A DNA stretch of 16,581 bases from JAUMXJ01 sp041781135 (lineage in GTDB: Bacteria; Bacillota; Clostridia; Peptostreptococcales; Acidaminobacteraceae). The position numbers and the translations under genes were made by a program. The notes beneath the pieces were generated by a model, which was not told the origin of the DNA, did no database searches, and saw only the letters and a program-made list of their open reading frames with translations. Each line of letters starts with the position of its first letter. The stretch's first letter is position 1. Of the stretch, positions 1 through 6,861 are shown piece by piece. The stretch spans positions 1 to 16,581 of the forward strand of contig JBHAZV010000003.1 of the NCBI GenBank assembly GCA_041781135.1. The letters run 5' to 3'.

Positions 1-132
1 GATTTCGTTCGACTGGCTCAGAACGCTTGCCGTGTTCGTCTCCGTACGAAGGGTGTAGTTGATCCCTGCAGCCACATAGCCCTTGCTGCACAGCCATGCC
101 AGCGTATCTTTATCATCAGTCTTGTCACCCAT
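1..132 (-). pseudogene. Alpha/beta hydrolase fragment, N-terminus missing
   Basis: The 44 codons from the ATG at 132 to the window edge read as the early part of an alpha/beta hydrolase (esterase/lipase-like): a GDK motif at residues 2-4, then a helix and the strand GYVAAGINYTLR. In this family the GDK follows directly on an HGGG oxyanion-hole motif. Upstream in frame there are only nine codons (IGILGKLIT) before a TAA, and no HGG is present, so the start of the gene appears lost or frameshifted. The nucleophile Ser and catalytic His would lie beyond the window edge. No good ribosome binding site precedes the ATG. The hydrolase assignment is family knowledge applied by eye; broken status is likely because the neighbouring genes are also remnants. 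Confidence 0.5.
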
Positions 133-344
133 TGTAATGAGTTTCCCCAATATGCCTATTTAGCACTATACTTGCTCTTTTACTAATACTTTTTCTGATA
201 GCAACTTGCAACATACTCGCTGTTACCGTTTTAATCGATGTATCAGTGCCCACCTTAATTGCAACCTCTACCAATTCATCAGGCTGTGTTCGAACCGAAT
301 TTCAAGTTTTTCTACTTCAAATCTCCCAGGTCGGAAAAGTCCAT

Positions 345-572
345 CTAAAACAGGATTTCATCCGGCAGCTCTTTCTTTTGCAGGAACATGAGCATGTAGA
401 TCGGGGAATATGTGATTTTGTCTATCTGCTCGATGTTGCCGCTGCAGAAAACATATCCTTCTTCGATGCCGTAATCAGATTGCTTCAATACATTGTCCAT
501 GGCGTTATGACGGTAGTAATCCTTCCCGGATTTGATCTCGATGGGCAAGACCTTTCCTCTCATAGCCGAAAT
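345..572 (-). pseudogene. C-terminal remnant of an AAA+ ATPase with DUF4143 domain
   Basis: The reading frame contains VLPIEIKSGKDY followed by RHNAMDNVL and YVFCSGNIEQ. This is the restriction-endonuclease-like end of the widespread bacterial ATPases carrying a DUF4143 domain. Only about 75 residues remain: the Walker A/B ATPase part and most of DUF4143 are absent. The residues before GKVLPIEIK do not continue the family, and the first bases of this frame run into the 3' end of the glutathione peroxidase gene. The frame stops at a TAG at 345-347, but the codons after it (MDFSDL) look like the natural end of the family, so the stop may be a nonsense mutation. It is a decayed leftover with no expected function. 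The function of the intact family is not well established. Confidence 0.6.
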
Positions 573-591
573 ATACTTCTTCATAAAAGTT

Positions 592-1149
592 TCATGCATG
601 TTTCTCCAATTCTGCAGCAACTGCTGTATGGACTTCTTTCATATCCGCCGTTGGTTCAAAACGAGCGATCACTTTGCCGCTGCGATCCACCAAAAACTTA
701 GTAAAGTTCCACTTGATATAAGCCATTTCACCGAAACCCTTATTGTTCATGTCTGCAAATTTCTTCAATGCAGCATTTTTCAGACCTTTGCCAAATCCGT
801 CAAAAGGCTTCTGTGTGGCAAGATAGGCAAACAAGGGATCAGCAGATTCTCCATTTACATCGACCTTCGCAAATTGCGGAAATTCAGTGCCAAATTTCAA
901 TGTGCAGAATGCATGTATCTCATCTTCCGTGCCCGGAGCCTGATTGGCAAACTGGTTGCAGGGAAAGTCAAGAATCTCAAAACCCTTATCCCTGAACTCT
1001 TTGTACATTGCTTCCAGCGGCTCATAATGCGGCGTAAAACCGCAGCCTGTAGCAGTGTTGACGATCAGAAGCACCTTGCCCTGATACTCCGACAGGCTCA
1101 CACTATTTCCCTGCCTGTCCTTTACTGTAAAATTGTAAACTGTACTCAT
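592..1149 (-). CDS. Glutathione peroxidase family (Cys-type thiol peroxidase)
   Basis: This 185-residue cytoplasmic peroxidase reduces hydrogen or organic peroxides with thiol donors. The fold is thioredoxin-like. Peroxidatic Cys36 lies in VNTATGCGFT, where animal enzymes have selenocysteine. Gln66 (FPCNQF) and Trp147-Asn148 (KWNFTKF) complete the Cys/Gln/Trp/Asn catalytic set. Cys82 (AFCTLKFG) sits where thioredoxin-dependent members carry the resolving cysteine, so the reductant is probably thioredoxin; this is inferred. Length is a little above the usual 160-180. The ATG is preceded by AAAGGAGA. It starts 28 bases after the stop of the OhrR-like regulator, so the two form a peroxide-response operon and the peroxidase is probably the regulator's target. 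Confidence 0.93.
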   Translation of the reverse strand: MSTVYNFTVKDRQGNSVSLSEYQGKVLLIVNTATGCGFTPHYEPLEAMYKEFRDKGFEILDFPCNQFANQAPGTEDEIHAFCTLKFGTEFPQFAKVDVNGESADPLFAYLATQKPFDGFGKGLKNAALKKFADMNNKGFGEMAYIKWNFTKFLVDRSGKVIARFEPTADMKEVHTAVAAELEKHA

Positions 1150-1177
1150 GATAATACTCTCCTTTTACCACCATTAT

Positions 1178-1630
1178 TTATGATTTGGCTTTCTTTGCTC
1201 TTTCTTCATTTAGCATTTTGTATAGAACCTGATACAGACTCATTGCTTCCTCCTGAATCAGGTGGAACTCCTGCGCAATAGTTTCAGGAACACACAGAGC
1301 TTTGTCCCGTAATTTTTCGCCCACCTTCGTCAAAGTGATTACAAGGTTGCGTTCATCGCTTGTGTCCTTTGCCTTTTCGATAAATCCCTTGGCCTCCAGT
1401 TTTTTCAGAAGCGGAGCTACAGTGTTGGATTTCAGGCAAAGGGCTTCGCAAAGGAACTTCTCGTTGACCCGCTTTTCCTCCCACATAACCATCATTACAA
1501 TGTACTGAGTATAGGTCAGATCGAGCTTGTCGAGCAAGGGCTTATATTTTCTGGTTATCATGTTTGAGACCGCATACAGCGGAAAACACAGCTGGTTCTT
1601 CAGTCTTAAAGCGGCATATTTATCATCCAT
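1178..1630 (-). CDS. MarR-family regulator, OhrR-like organic peroxide sensor
   Basis: This 150-residue winged-helix repressor has Cys15 in LKNQLCFPLY, plus Tyr29 and Tyr40. These three match in position the reactive cysteine and the two tyrosines that bind it in Bacillus OhrR, whose Cys15 is oxidised by organic hydroperoxides to release DNA. The recognition helix region (LCLKSNTVAPLLKKLEAKGF) and the wing with DERN fit the MarR fold. Cys44-type second cysteines are absent; Cys61, Cys65 and Cys113 are the others, so it looks like a one-cysteine sensor. AGGGGGTGA precedes the ATG. Its own promoter at 1675-1703 carries two palindromes, suggesting autorepression. It heads an operon with a glutathione peroxidase rather than with Ohr. 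The sensor chemistry is inferred from residue conservation. Confidence 0.88.
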   Translation of the reverse strand: MDDKYAALRLKNQLCFPLYAVSNMITRKYKPLLDKLDLTYTQYIVMMVMWEEKRVNEKFLCEALCLKSNTVAPLLKKLEAKGFIEKAKDTSDERNLVITLTKVGEKLRDKALCVPETIAQEFHLIQEEAMSLYQVLYKMLNEERAKKAKS

Positions 1631-1651
1631 CTATTCACCCCCTAAAAACGT

Positions 1652-1663
1652 ATCGCGCGCGAT
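1652..1663. promoter_or_regulatory. Downstream operator-like palindrome
   Basis: ATCGCGCGCGAT is a perfect 12-base palindrome, flanked by T on both sides. It lies just downstream of the expected transcription start and upstream of the ribosome binding site of the OhrR-like gene, where a bound MarR dimer would block elongation. That it is the regulator's site is inferred. Confidence 0.65.
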
Positions 1664-1674
1664 TCATTTTCTTT

Positions 1675-1703
1675 ACTATATCGCGTACGATTTATTTTGT
1701 CAA
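1675..1703 (-). promoter_or_regulatory. Sigma-A promoter of the ohrR-like/peroxidase operon
   Basis: On the minus strand there is a perfect TTGACA -35 box (1703-1698), a 17-base spacer and a TATAGT -10 box (1680-1675). Transcription should start near 1668, about 38 bases before the ATG. The spacer is largely filled by the upstream palindrome-like site. Confidence 0.85.
1680..1691. promoter_or_regulatory. Core-promoter operator-like palindrome
   Basis: ATCGCGTACGAT differs from the perfect palindrome at 1652-1663 at two positions and is centred 28 bases from it. It overlaps the spacer and the first base of the -10 box, so binding would exclude RNA polymerase. Two similar sites in one promoter suggest two dimers bound about 2.7 helical turns apart. 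Confidence 0.65.
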
Positions 1704-1785
1704 TAGCCCGGGAAAATATTTTGAGCCAACTGTAATGTCTGGTTAGTTCAAATGAGCAGCACATTCTCATGCTCTTCCTTTTAGG

Positions 1786-1819
1786 CAAAAAAACAGTAAA
1801 CCATTTTCGATTTACTGTT
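1786..1819 (-). terminator. Rho-independent terminator of the nucleotidyltransferase-like gene
   Basis: On the minus strand AACAGTAAA, a 10-base loop and TTTACTGTT form a perfect 9-bp stem followed directly by a run of T. It lies about 45 bases after the stop at 1863. The stem is AT-rich but the T-run position is ideal. Confidence 0.8.
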
Positions 1820-1862
1820 CTGTGTAAGTTTTTATTAAGTTGCCAGTCCTGCGAACTTGGGT

Positions 1863-2354
1863 TTATATATGACTATTCAACCAATCTATTTTTTCGAAGT
1901 CTTTGTTGTTATTGTTGTCATTTCTATATGAATCTTTTGATGATGCTTCGTAAATGCTTAAAAACTGTTTCGGATTAGGCACGCGAAACTTTATTTCGTT
2001 TAGTTGAACAAGTTCTATATCCGATTCAGCAATGCCTGCAAATTCATATAAGGAATCGATTGAACCGTATTCTACGCTAATTCCGTTTTTTCGAAATTCA
2101 TGCTCGTGAATGTCCGCTAAATCATATCCCAATTCTTTCATAACCATCATTATTTTGTCCCAATTATAAATTCTAAGTTCATCGGGAGCTTCCCAGCCTC
2201 TTGGATCTCCCGGAACATGAATATCAATATCTGACGGCTTCCAATCTTCTTTTGATATAAACTCCAATCCTAAAGAACCCATTAATGTAGGCACGATTCC
2301 AATTTTATTTAAATATAAGCAAATACACCTAAATTCATCAAATAAAACACTCAT
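1863..2354 (-). CDS. Nucleotidyltransferase-fold protein, function unknown
   Basis: This 163-residue protein carries the polymerase-beta-type nucleotidyltransferase signature: MGSLGL at residues 25-30 followed by SDIDIHV, with Asp42 and Asp44 as the likely metal-binding pair. The C-terminal part (VPNPKQFLSIYEAS) resembles the region in such proteins that closes the active site. Related stand-alone proteins are often poorly characterised; some modify antibiotics or act with toxin-antitoxin partners, but no partner or HEPN domain is adjacent, so no substrate is proposed. The C-terminus has a run of Asn (NDNNNN) encoded by AT-rich DNA. GGATGAGA before the ATG is a weak ribosome binding site. It is followed by its own terminator, and the AT-rich codon use differs from the operon on the right, hinting at separate acquisition. 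Confidence 0.75.
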   Translation of the reverse strand: MSVLFDEFRCICLYLNKIGIVPTLMGSLGLEFISKEDWKPSDIDIHVPGDPRGWEAPDELRIYNWDKIMMVMKELGYDLADIHEHEFRKNGISVEYGSIDSLYEFAGIAESDIELVQLNEIKFRVPNPKQFLSIYEASSKDSYRNDNNNNKDFEKIDWLNSHI

Positions 2355-2368
2355 TTGATCTCATCCGA

Positions 2369-3202
2369 CTACTTTATCTCAAATTCCGTCACAAATCCGA
2401 ACGCCTCAAGTCGGTATTTGCCGGTAGTAAGACGCTCTTTCAGCTCGATGGATTGGGATTCCAGACTGTGCGCATAGAAAGTGGTCATGTACCGGGTCGT
2501 TTCTTCGTATATCGGAGTGCTCTCACCATCCCTGTAAAGGCAGATCACAGATTCGATCACCCGATTTTCATCTGTGCCGTTTGCGATGCGGAAGTAGAGC
2601 TCCCTATCGCGATACGAGAAAACCGACAAAATAATCTTACCGTGTCTCGGTTTGTAAGGATTTCCTCCATCCTCTTCCACAACGACATCGCTAAGAACAA
2701 GCCCCGGAAGAAGCGTTGCATTTTCCATATACTTAGCTATTATCTCGTCAAGCTCTTTCAGTTTAATAGAATACTTTTCCGGATAATACTGGGATGAGAA
2801 TGACACTCTATTTGTTTCGAATCCAAAGCTATACATATGGCTTGCGCCGTCGTAAACAAACTCTTTTGTAAACTTCTTTCCATCCCAGCCCTTCATTCGG
2901 TACTTGACAAACACCGCCTTTAATTCATTAAGGATTTCCTTATCGACGAGATACTCTTTTACTGTATCATCATGATTGTGCTGTTTGCGCTGTATGACAG
3001 TAATAATGGCGCTGTCTTCGTTGTATTCTGTCACGTATTCAGAATACCAGCTTCCCAGCATATCGCCGCTGCTGCTATACCCATAGCTAACAAGCCTTTC
3101 CTTTTCAATACCAAAAAACTTCCCAAATAGATTCATACACACGAGCACACCCCCTGTAATCACAGCCATTACCGCGCATATAATTTTCGTTTTCCTTTTC
3201 AT
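2369..3202 (-). CDS. Membrane-anchored protein of unknown function
   Basis: I do not recognise a family. From the ATG at 3202 the product is 277 residues: a basic start (MKRKTKI), one hydrophobic segment at about residues 6-26 (ICAVMAVITGGVLVCMNLFG), then about 245 polar, aromatic and charged residues, probably outside the cell. The C-terminal third (SVFSYRDRELYFRIANGTDE and ITYEET-like strands) looks beta-rich and could be an immunoglobulin-like domain; this is only an impression. There is no lipobox cysteine. The frame stays open upstream to a TTG at 3271 and an ATG at 3229, but neither has a ribosome binding site and both would place extra residues before the membrane segment. It ends 14 bases before the nucleotidyltransferase-like gene, so the two may be co-transcribed. 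Confidence 0.6.
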   Translation of the reverse strand: MKRKTKIICAVMAVITGGVLVCMNLFGKFFGIEKERLVSYGYSSSGDMLGSWYSEYVTEYNEDSAIITVIQRKQHNHDDTVKEYLVDKEILNELKAVFVKYRMKGWDGKKFTKEFVYDGASHMYSFGFETNRVSFSSQYYPEKYSIKLKELDEIIAKYMENATLLPGLVLSDVVVEEDGGNPYKPRHGKIILSVFSYRDRELYFRIANGTDENRVIESVICLYRDGESTPIYEETTRYMTTFYAHSLESQSIELKERLTTGKYRLEAFGFVTEFEIK

Positions 3203-3285
3203 ATTCCGAATATCCACAATCCATTTCATGTAAGGTGATTTAAGAATAACATTTAAGCACAGCTTCGGCAAGCGTTTACAAAAAG

Positions 3286-3763
3286 TTATGCATTTTCCGG
3301 ATCGCAGATGTACAAAACAAACTCAAGCTCACCTTCATCTTCTATCCCTGTAACTGTAAAGCCCTTTCTCTCATATAGCTTTCTCGCAACTGCATTATTC
3401 TTGTTGCAGGTCAGGGCGATCCTATTTGAAGTACCGAACGGTTTTGTCCTGATATAGTCGATCACCCGCTCCATAGCTTCACTGCCATATCCGTGACCTT
3501 ATTCCGCTTTGTCAATCATCATGTGCCATACATCATACTCCGGAACATCATAGTCATAGATAACCATGACATGACCAACCATTCTTCCATCCGCATAGAT
3601 CCCGAAAGGTTGACACTGGTTTCTGTAAACATACGCCACTCCGGATAGGATGAGACACAAACTCCTCCTGACCCGGTGCGAGCTTGAGGTTAAAAGCATC
3701 AATAAAGTTATCTTCCGTAATTTCGCTTAGTTGTACAATGTTTCTGTTTGTGTAACAGAGCAT
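3286..3763 (-). pseudogene. GNAT acetyltransferase, broken by a frameshift and a stop
   Basis: Three segments together give one GNAT protein resembling the BltD/PaiA polyamine-acetyltransferase type. The first reads ITEDNFIDAFNLKL...EEFVSHPIRS from the ATG at 3763. The second, in another frame, reads AYVYRNQCQPFGIYADGRMVG...DVWHMMIDKAE. The third reads GHGYGSEAMERV...KLYERKGFTV to the stop at 3286. The frame changes at about 3635-3645. A TAA at 3499-3501 then interrupts the second frame exactly at the first residue of the acetyl-CoA motif (Q/R-x-x-G-x-G), probably CAA changed to TAA. The remaining sequence is well preserved, so the inactivation looks recent. Sequencing error could explain one lesion but is unlikely to explain both. 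The substrate of the intact ancestor is not known. Confidence 0.85.
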
Positions 3764-3769
3764 TACACA
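3749..3769. repeat. Perfect 7-base inverted repeat over the GNAT pseudogene start
   Basis: TGTGTAA, a 7-base spacer and TTACACA form a perfect inverted repeat that includes the first base of the pseudogene's start codon. There is no T-run, so it is not an obvious terminator. It may be an old operator or chance. Confidence 0.35.
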
Positions 3770-3906
3770 GTTTTATTCCATGTATCATCATGCGAGAGAG
3801 AGTTGCTCTTGTTGACATGCGAGCCGGCATTTTTATTTGAATAAACTGTCTAAGTATTCTTGGTAGAAAGCGGCATCCTGTTTACTCTGCCCGCCGGCGG
3901 AATGCT

Positions 3907-4329
3907 GTAGTGTCATTTGTGTTTCAGGAAGCCTTTATACTAAGTGATACCATCTACCAAAACATTGCAATCGGACAGGCAGGTGCCACACCGGAAGAGG
4001 TTGAAGCGACGGCACAAGCTGCGCAAATACACAATTTTATTATGAGCCTGCCCGACGGCTATGACACCATTGTCGGCGAGGGCGGCAGCACACTTTCCGG
4101 AGGTGAAAAACAACGCATCTCTATTGCAAGAGCTCTAATAAAGAATGCTCCTATTGTCCTCCTGGATGAAACAACATCCAGCCTTGATGCAGACAATGCC
4201 GATCAAATCATCGTTTTAGACAAAGGAAAAATCAGGGAAAAGGGAACGCACAAAGAGCTGCTTTCTATGAACGGCTGGTATTCACAGGTAATCGCGGAGC
4301 AGGAACGAGTAAAAAATTGGACCGTCTGA
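3907..4329 (+). pseudogene. ABC-transporter ATPase remnant (exporter type), two joined pieces
   Basis: The frame begins at the Q-loop (SFVFQEAFIL) and runs through the signature LSGGEKQR to Walker B (IVLLDETTSSLD), as in ABC exporters with fused membrane and ATPase domains. Everything before the Q-loop is missing, including membrane segments and Walker A. After SSLDADNA the sequence jumps directly to DQIIVLDKGKIREKGTH, omitting about 25 residues that normally include the H-loop histidine. The join keeps the frame, so the piece is open to the natural end at 4329. Without Walker A and the H-loop it cannot hydrolyse ATP. The codons before 3907 do not resemble the family. It is probably the product of at least two deletions. 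Confidence 0.8.
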
Positions 4330-4390
4330 TTTATATGCGCAAAACGACTTTCAAATTCGTCCGTCAATTGTGGTTTTATAAATCCGCCAT

Positions 4391-4417
4391 TTGAAAGCCT
4401 GCCGGGCATGATATAAT
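4391..4417 (+). promoter_or_regulatory. Promoter placed for a leaderless ABC-F mRNA
   Basis: TTGAAA (4391-4396) and a perfect TATAAT (4412-4417) are separated by 15 bases, shorter than ideal. The -10 box ends only six bases before the ABC-F ATG, so transcription would begin at or next to the A of the start codon. No ribosome binding site fits in this gap. Confidence 0.6.
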
Positions 4418-4423
4418 TCGGGT

Positions 4424-6304
4424 ATGGCAATTATAGCGACAAATGAACTAAGCTTCAGTTATGGCAGCACTCCTGTAATAAAAAACATCAGTTTTCAGGT
4501 AGATGATACCGACAGAATCGGTATAGTCGGACCGAACGGCGCAGGCAAGACCACACTACTCAAACTAATTACAGGTCAGCTCGAACCTGACAGCGGTTCC
4601 GTAAACATACGCAGAGGAATCAGACTTGGATACCTCGAACAGAGCATTGAATCGGAATCAAAAAATGCATTCTTGTTTTGCGAAGAAATATTCAGCGATA
4701 TATACGAAATAGAAAAAAGGCAGCGCGAAATTGAGGCGCGTATGGCGTCGATTTCAGCCGAGCACGGCACAAGCAGCACTCTCGCCGAAATCATGAACGA
4801 GTACGGCGCGCTTCAGGAACAATTTGAAGAACTCGGAGGCTTCGAGATAAAAAGCCGAATTAACGCGGTGCTTTCAGGACTTAAAATCGACCAGGAAAGA
4901 CTGATTTCAGAACTTTCCGGCGGAGAGCGTTCGAAAGTTGCGATGGCGCGCCTGTTGCTGCGAAATCCCGAAGTGCTCGTGCTGGACGAGCCAACCAACC
5001 ATCTCGACATCGAGTCGATCACCTGGATGGAAGGTTTCCTCACAGGATACAAAGGCACAATTTTAGTCGTATCGCATGACAGATATTTTTTGGAAAAAAT
5101 TTGCAATAAAATACTCAATTTTGAATTCGGAGAAGCCACAATGTACCGCGGTGGGTACAAACATGCCATGCAGCAGATTATGGAGCAGAAAACCTACCAG
5201 CAAAAGGCTTTCGATGCCCAGCAAAAAGAAATTGCAAGACAGGAAGGCATAATCAGAGAGTTTTACGCGAGAGCCACCGAAAAACAAATAAAAAAAGCAA
5301 AATCCCGTCAAAAAATGCTGGATAGAATGCAAAAACTTGAAAAACCGGGAGAAGACAGGACAAAATTCAATCTAAGACTCCGCTCGTCTGGGCGTGGGGG
5401 CGATGATGTGCTCATGCTGCATGATATTTCAAAAAACTTCGCCGGCAGACAAATTCTCAAAGATGCCTCACTTGAAGTTTTCAGAAGCGACAAAATCGGA
5501 CTCATCGGCGCAAACGGAGCCGGCAAAACAACCCTGTTCCGAATTGCGCTCGGAAGCCAGACACCCGACAGCGGCACAGTCAGGCATGGAGCAGGAATTA
5601 AAATAGGTTACTACGAGCAAAATATGGAGAGCCTCGACCGGAATAAAACCATACTCGAAGAAATCCACGACTCGTACCCCAAGCTCACTATCTCCGAAGT
5701 GCGCGGAATACTTGGAGCTTTTATGTTCAAAGACGACCTCGACAGAAAAATCGGCGACATATCCGGAGGCGAGAGAAGCAGAGTGCAGCTGCTCAAACTC
5801 ATGATGAGCCCCGCAAACCTGCTGTTGCTCGATGAACCGACAAACCATCTCGACACCTATTCAAAAGAGATTCTCGACAAGGCGCTCATAGATTACGAGG
5901 GCAGCGCTGTGATCATATCGCACGACAGATTCTTTCTGAACGAGGTCTGCACTAAAATCGCCGTGCTCGAAGACGGCGCAATTTCAGTTTTTGACGGCAA
6001 TTACGACGACTACGTATATATGAATTCCATCCGAAAAAATCCTGAGCCCGACACAGCTTCGGCGGCAAAACCCTCAATGACCAAGACCGCAATGCAGAAA
6101 CTGCGAAAATCGGAAAAACCGCGTGTGAGCAAGAAGACTGTCGAACAAAAAATTGTCGAGCTTGAAGAGCGCATAGCTGATTTAGAAGAACTGCGGTACA
6201 GCGAAGAAATCTACAGCGACTTCAAAAAATCGCGCGAGGTCGAATCGGAACTCGAAACCTTGAAATCCGAATGTGAAAAATGGTATAGTGAACTCATGGA
6301 ATAA
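4424..6304 (+). CDS. ABC-F family ATPase (YdiF/Uup-like), ribosome-associated
   Basis: This is a 626-residue protein with two ATPase domains and no membrane segments, the ABC-F plan. Domain 1 has Walker A GPNGAGKT (36-43), signature LSGGE (164-168) and Walker B with Asp188-Glu189. Domain 2 has Walker A GANGAGKT (362-369), signature ISGGE (446-450) and Asp470-Glu471. The charged linker at about 240-315 (FYARATEKQIKKAKSRQKML) is the arm that reaches into the ribosomal E/P site. A C-terminal coiled coil (about 565-626, VEQKIVELEERIADLEEL) is as in Uup/YdiF. ABC-F proteins resolve stalled ribosomes or give antibiotic resistance; the form here fits a housekeeping member, but resistance cannot be excluded. 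There is no leader peptide or attenuator upstream, unlike many resistance ABC-F genes. The acyl carrier gene follows 29 bases later. Confidence 0.95.
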   Translation: MAIIATNELSFSYGSTPVIKNISFQVDDTDRIGIVGPNGAGKTTLLKLITGQLEPDSGSVNIRRGIRLGYLEQSIESESKNAFLFCEEIFSDIYEIEKRQREIEARMASISAEHGTSSTLAEIMNEYGALQEQFEELGGFEIKSRINAVLSGLKIDQERLISELSGGERSKVAMARLLLRNPEVLVLDEPTNHLDIESITWMEGFLTGYKGTILVVSHDRYFLEKICNKILNFEFGEATMYRGGYKHAMQQIMEQKTYQQKAFDAQQKEIARQEGIIREFYARATEKQIKKAKSRQKMLDRMQKLEKPGEDRTKFNLRLRSSGRGGDDVLMLHDISKNFAGRQILKDASLEVFRSDKIGLIGANGAGKTTLFRIALGSQTPDSGTVRHGAGIKIGYYEQNMESLDRNKTILEEIHDSYPKLTISEVRGILGAFMFKDDLDRKIGDISGGERSRVQLLKLMMSPANLLLLDEPTNHLDTYSKEILDKALIDYEGSAVIISHDRFFLNEVCTKIAVLEDGAISVFDGNYDDYVYMNSIRKNPEPDTASAAKPSMTKTAMQKLRKSEKPRVSKKTVEQKIVELEERIADLEELRYSEEIYSDFKKSREVESELETLKSECEKWYSELME

Positions 6305-6333
6305 ACCCAAAACAAACGCACAAAGGAGAATTT

Positions 6334-6564
6334 ATGCTCGAAAAAATCACTGAAATAATAAAAAAGCAGCTAAGCGGCAAGGCAAACTTTGAAATCACAC
6401 CCGAAACAAGATTCGACTCGATTGATCTCGATTCGATAGACGTCGTAGAAATCGTTTTTGCCATAGAGGACGAATTTGGCGTGGAATTTGACGACGCCGC
6501 CGCGCAGGGATTTACCAAAATCGAAGATATTTTGAATTATTTGGAATCCAAGGGGATCAAGTGA
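6334..6564 (+). CDS. acpP: Acyl carrier protein
   Basis: This acidic 76-residue protein has the usual acyl-carrier length. The phosphopantetheine attachment serine is Ser34 in LDSIDVVEIV, the DSL-type motif with Ile in place of Leu. The following helix (IEDEFGVEFDD) contacts partner enzymes in the family. An AAAGGAG ribosome binding site precedes the ATG. The surroundings contain no fatty-acid or polyketide enzymes, so it is unclear whether this is the main fatty-acid carrier or a second, specialised one. The symbol is therefore tentative. It follows the ABC-F gene by 29 bases, probably in one transcript, and is followed by the hairpin terminator at 6773-6816. Confidence 0.9.
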   Translation: MLEKITEIIKKQLSGKANFEITPETRFDSIDLDSIDVVEIVFAIEDEFGVEFDDAAAQGFTKIEDILNYLESKGIK

Positions 6565-6620
6565 CCGGCTCACCGGGCGAACTGTTACAAATCAGCAACA
6601 TTCGTCAACCATATATTTCC

Positions 6621-6832
6621 TGTGGACAACTCTGAATAATGTAAAAAAATGCCTACCTCTCACAAGTGTAATTGCAAGTTATTCAAGTTATCCCCAAAGT
6701 TATCCACAGTTTTGTGTGGATTAGCCCTTTGATAACCTAAAATTATCCACAGGTTACCACAAGATAAAAAACAAGGTGTTTCGAAAATTTAACATTCGAA
6801 GCACCTTTATTTTTTAATTTTTCTGTGAATAA
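6621..6832. promoter_or_regulatory. Cluster of DnaA-box-like 9-mers
   Basis: The convergent gap between the acyl carrier gene and tsaD holds two perfect TTATCCACA boxes (6700-6708, 6743-6751). It also holds TTATCCCCA (6688-6696) and, on the minus strand, TTGTCCACA (6629-6621), TAATCCACA (6723-6715) and TTATTCACA (6832-6824). That is six sites with at most one mismatch in about 210 bases of AT-rich DNA. DnaA binding is inferred from the motif. Both flanking genes point into the region and there is no gene in it. Confidence 0.7.
6773..6816. terminator. Bidirectional hairpin terminator
   Basis: AAGGTGTTTCGAA (6773-6785) pairs with TTCGAAGCACCTT (6795-6807) around a 9-base loop. There is one G-U pair on the + transcript and one A-C mismatch on the minus transcript. 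A T-rich tract follows on the + side (to 6816 and beyond) and an A-run precedes it, giving T on the minus side. It can end both the ABC-F/acyl carrier transcript and the long minus-strand operon. Confidence 0.85.
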
Positions 6833-6861
6833 CGCTTGACTTTTTATTACATAACCCCTTG

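Noticed and set aside
3812..3850. TTGACA as a promoter for the ABC remnant
   Set aside because: No acceptable -10 box follows at 15-18 bases (ATTTGA or TATTTG at best).
6565..6861. Chromosomal replication origin
   Set aside because: DnaA boxes fit, but genes on both sides run into the region, dnaA/dnaN/rpmH are not adjacent, and hand-counted codon-position skew has the same sign on both sides.
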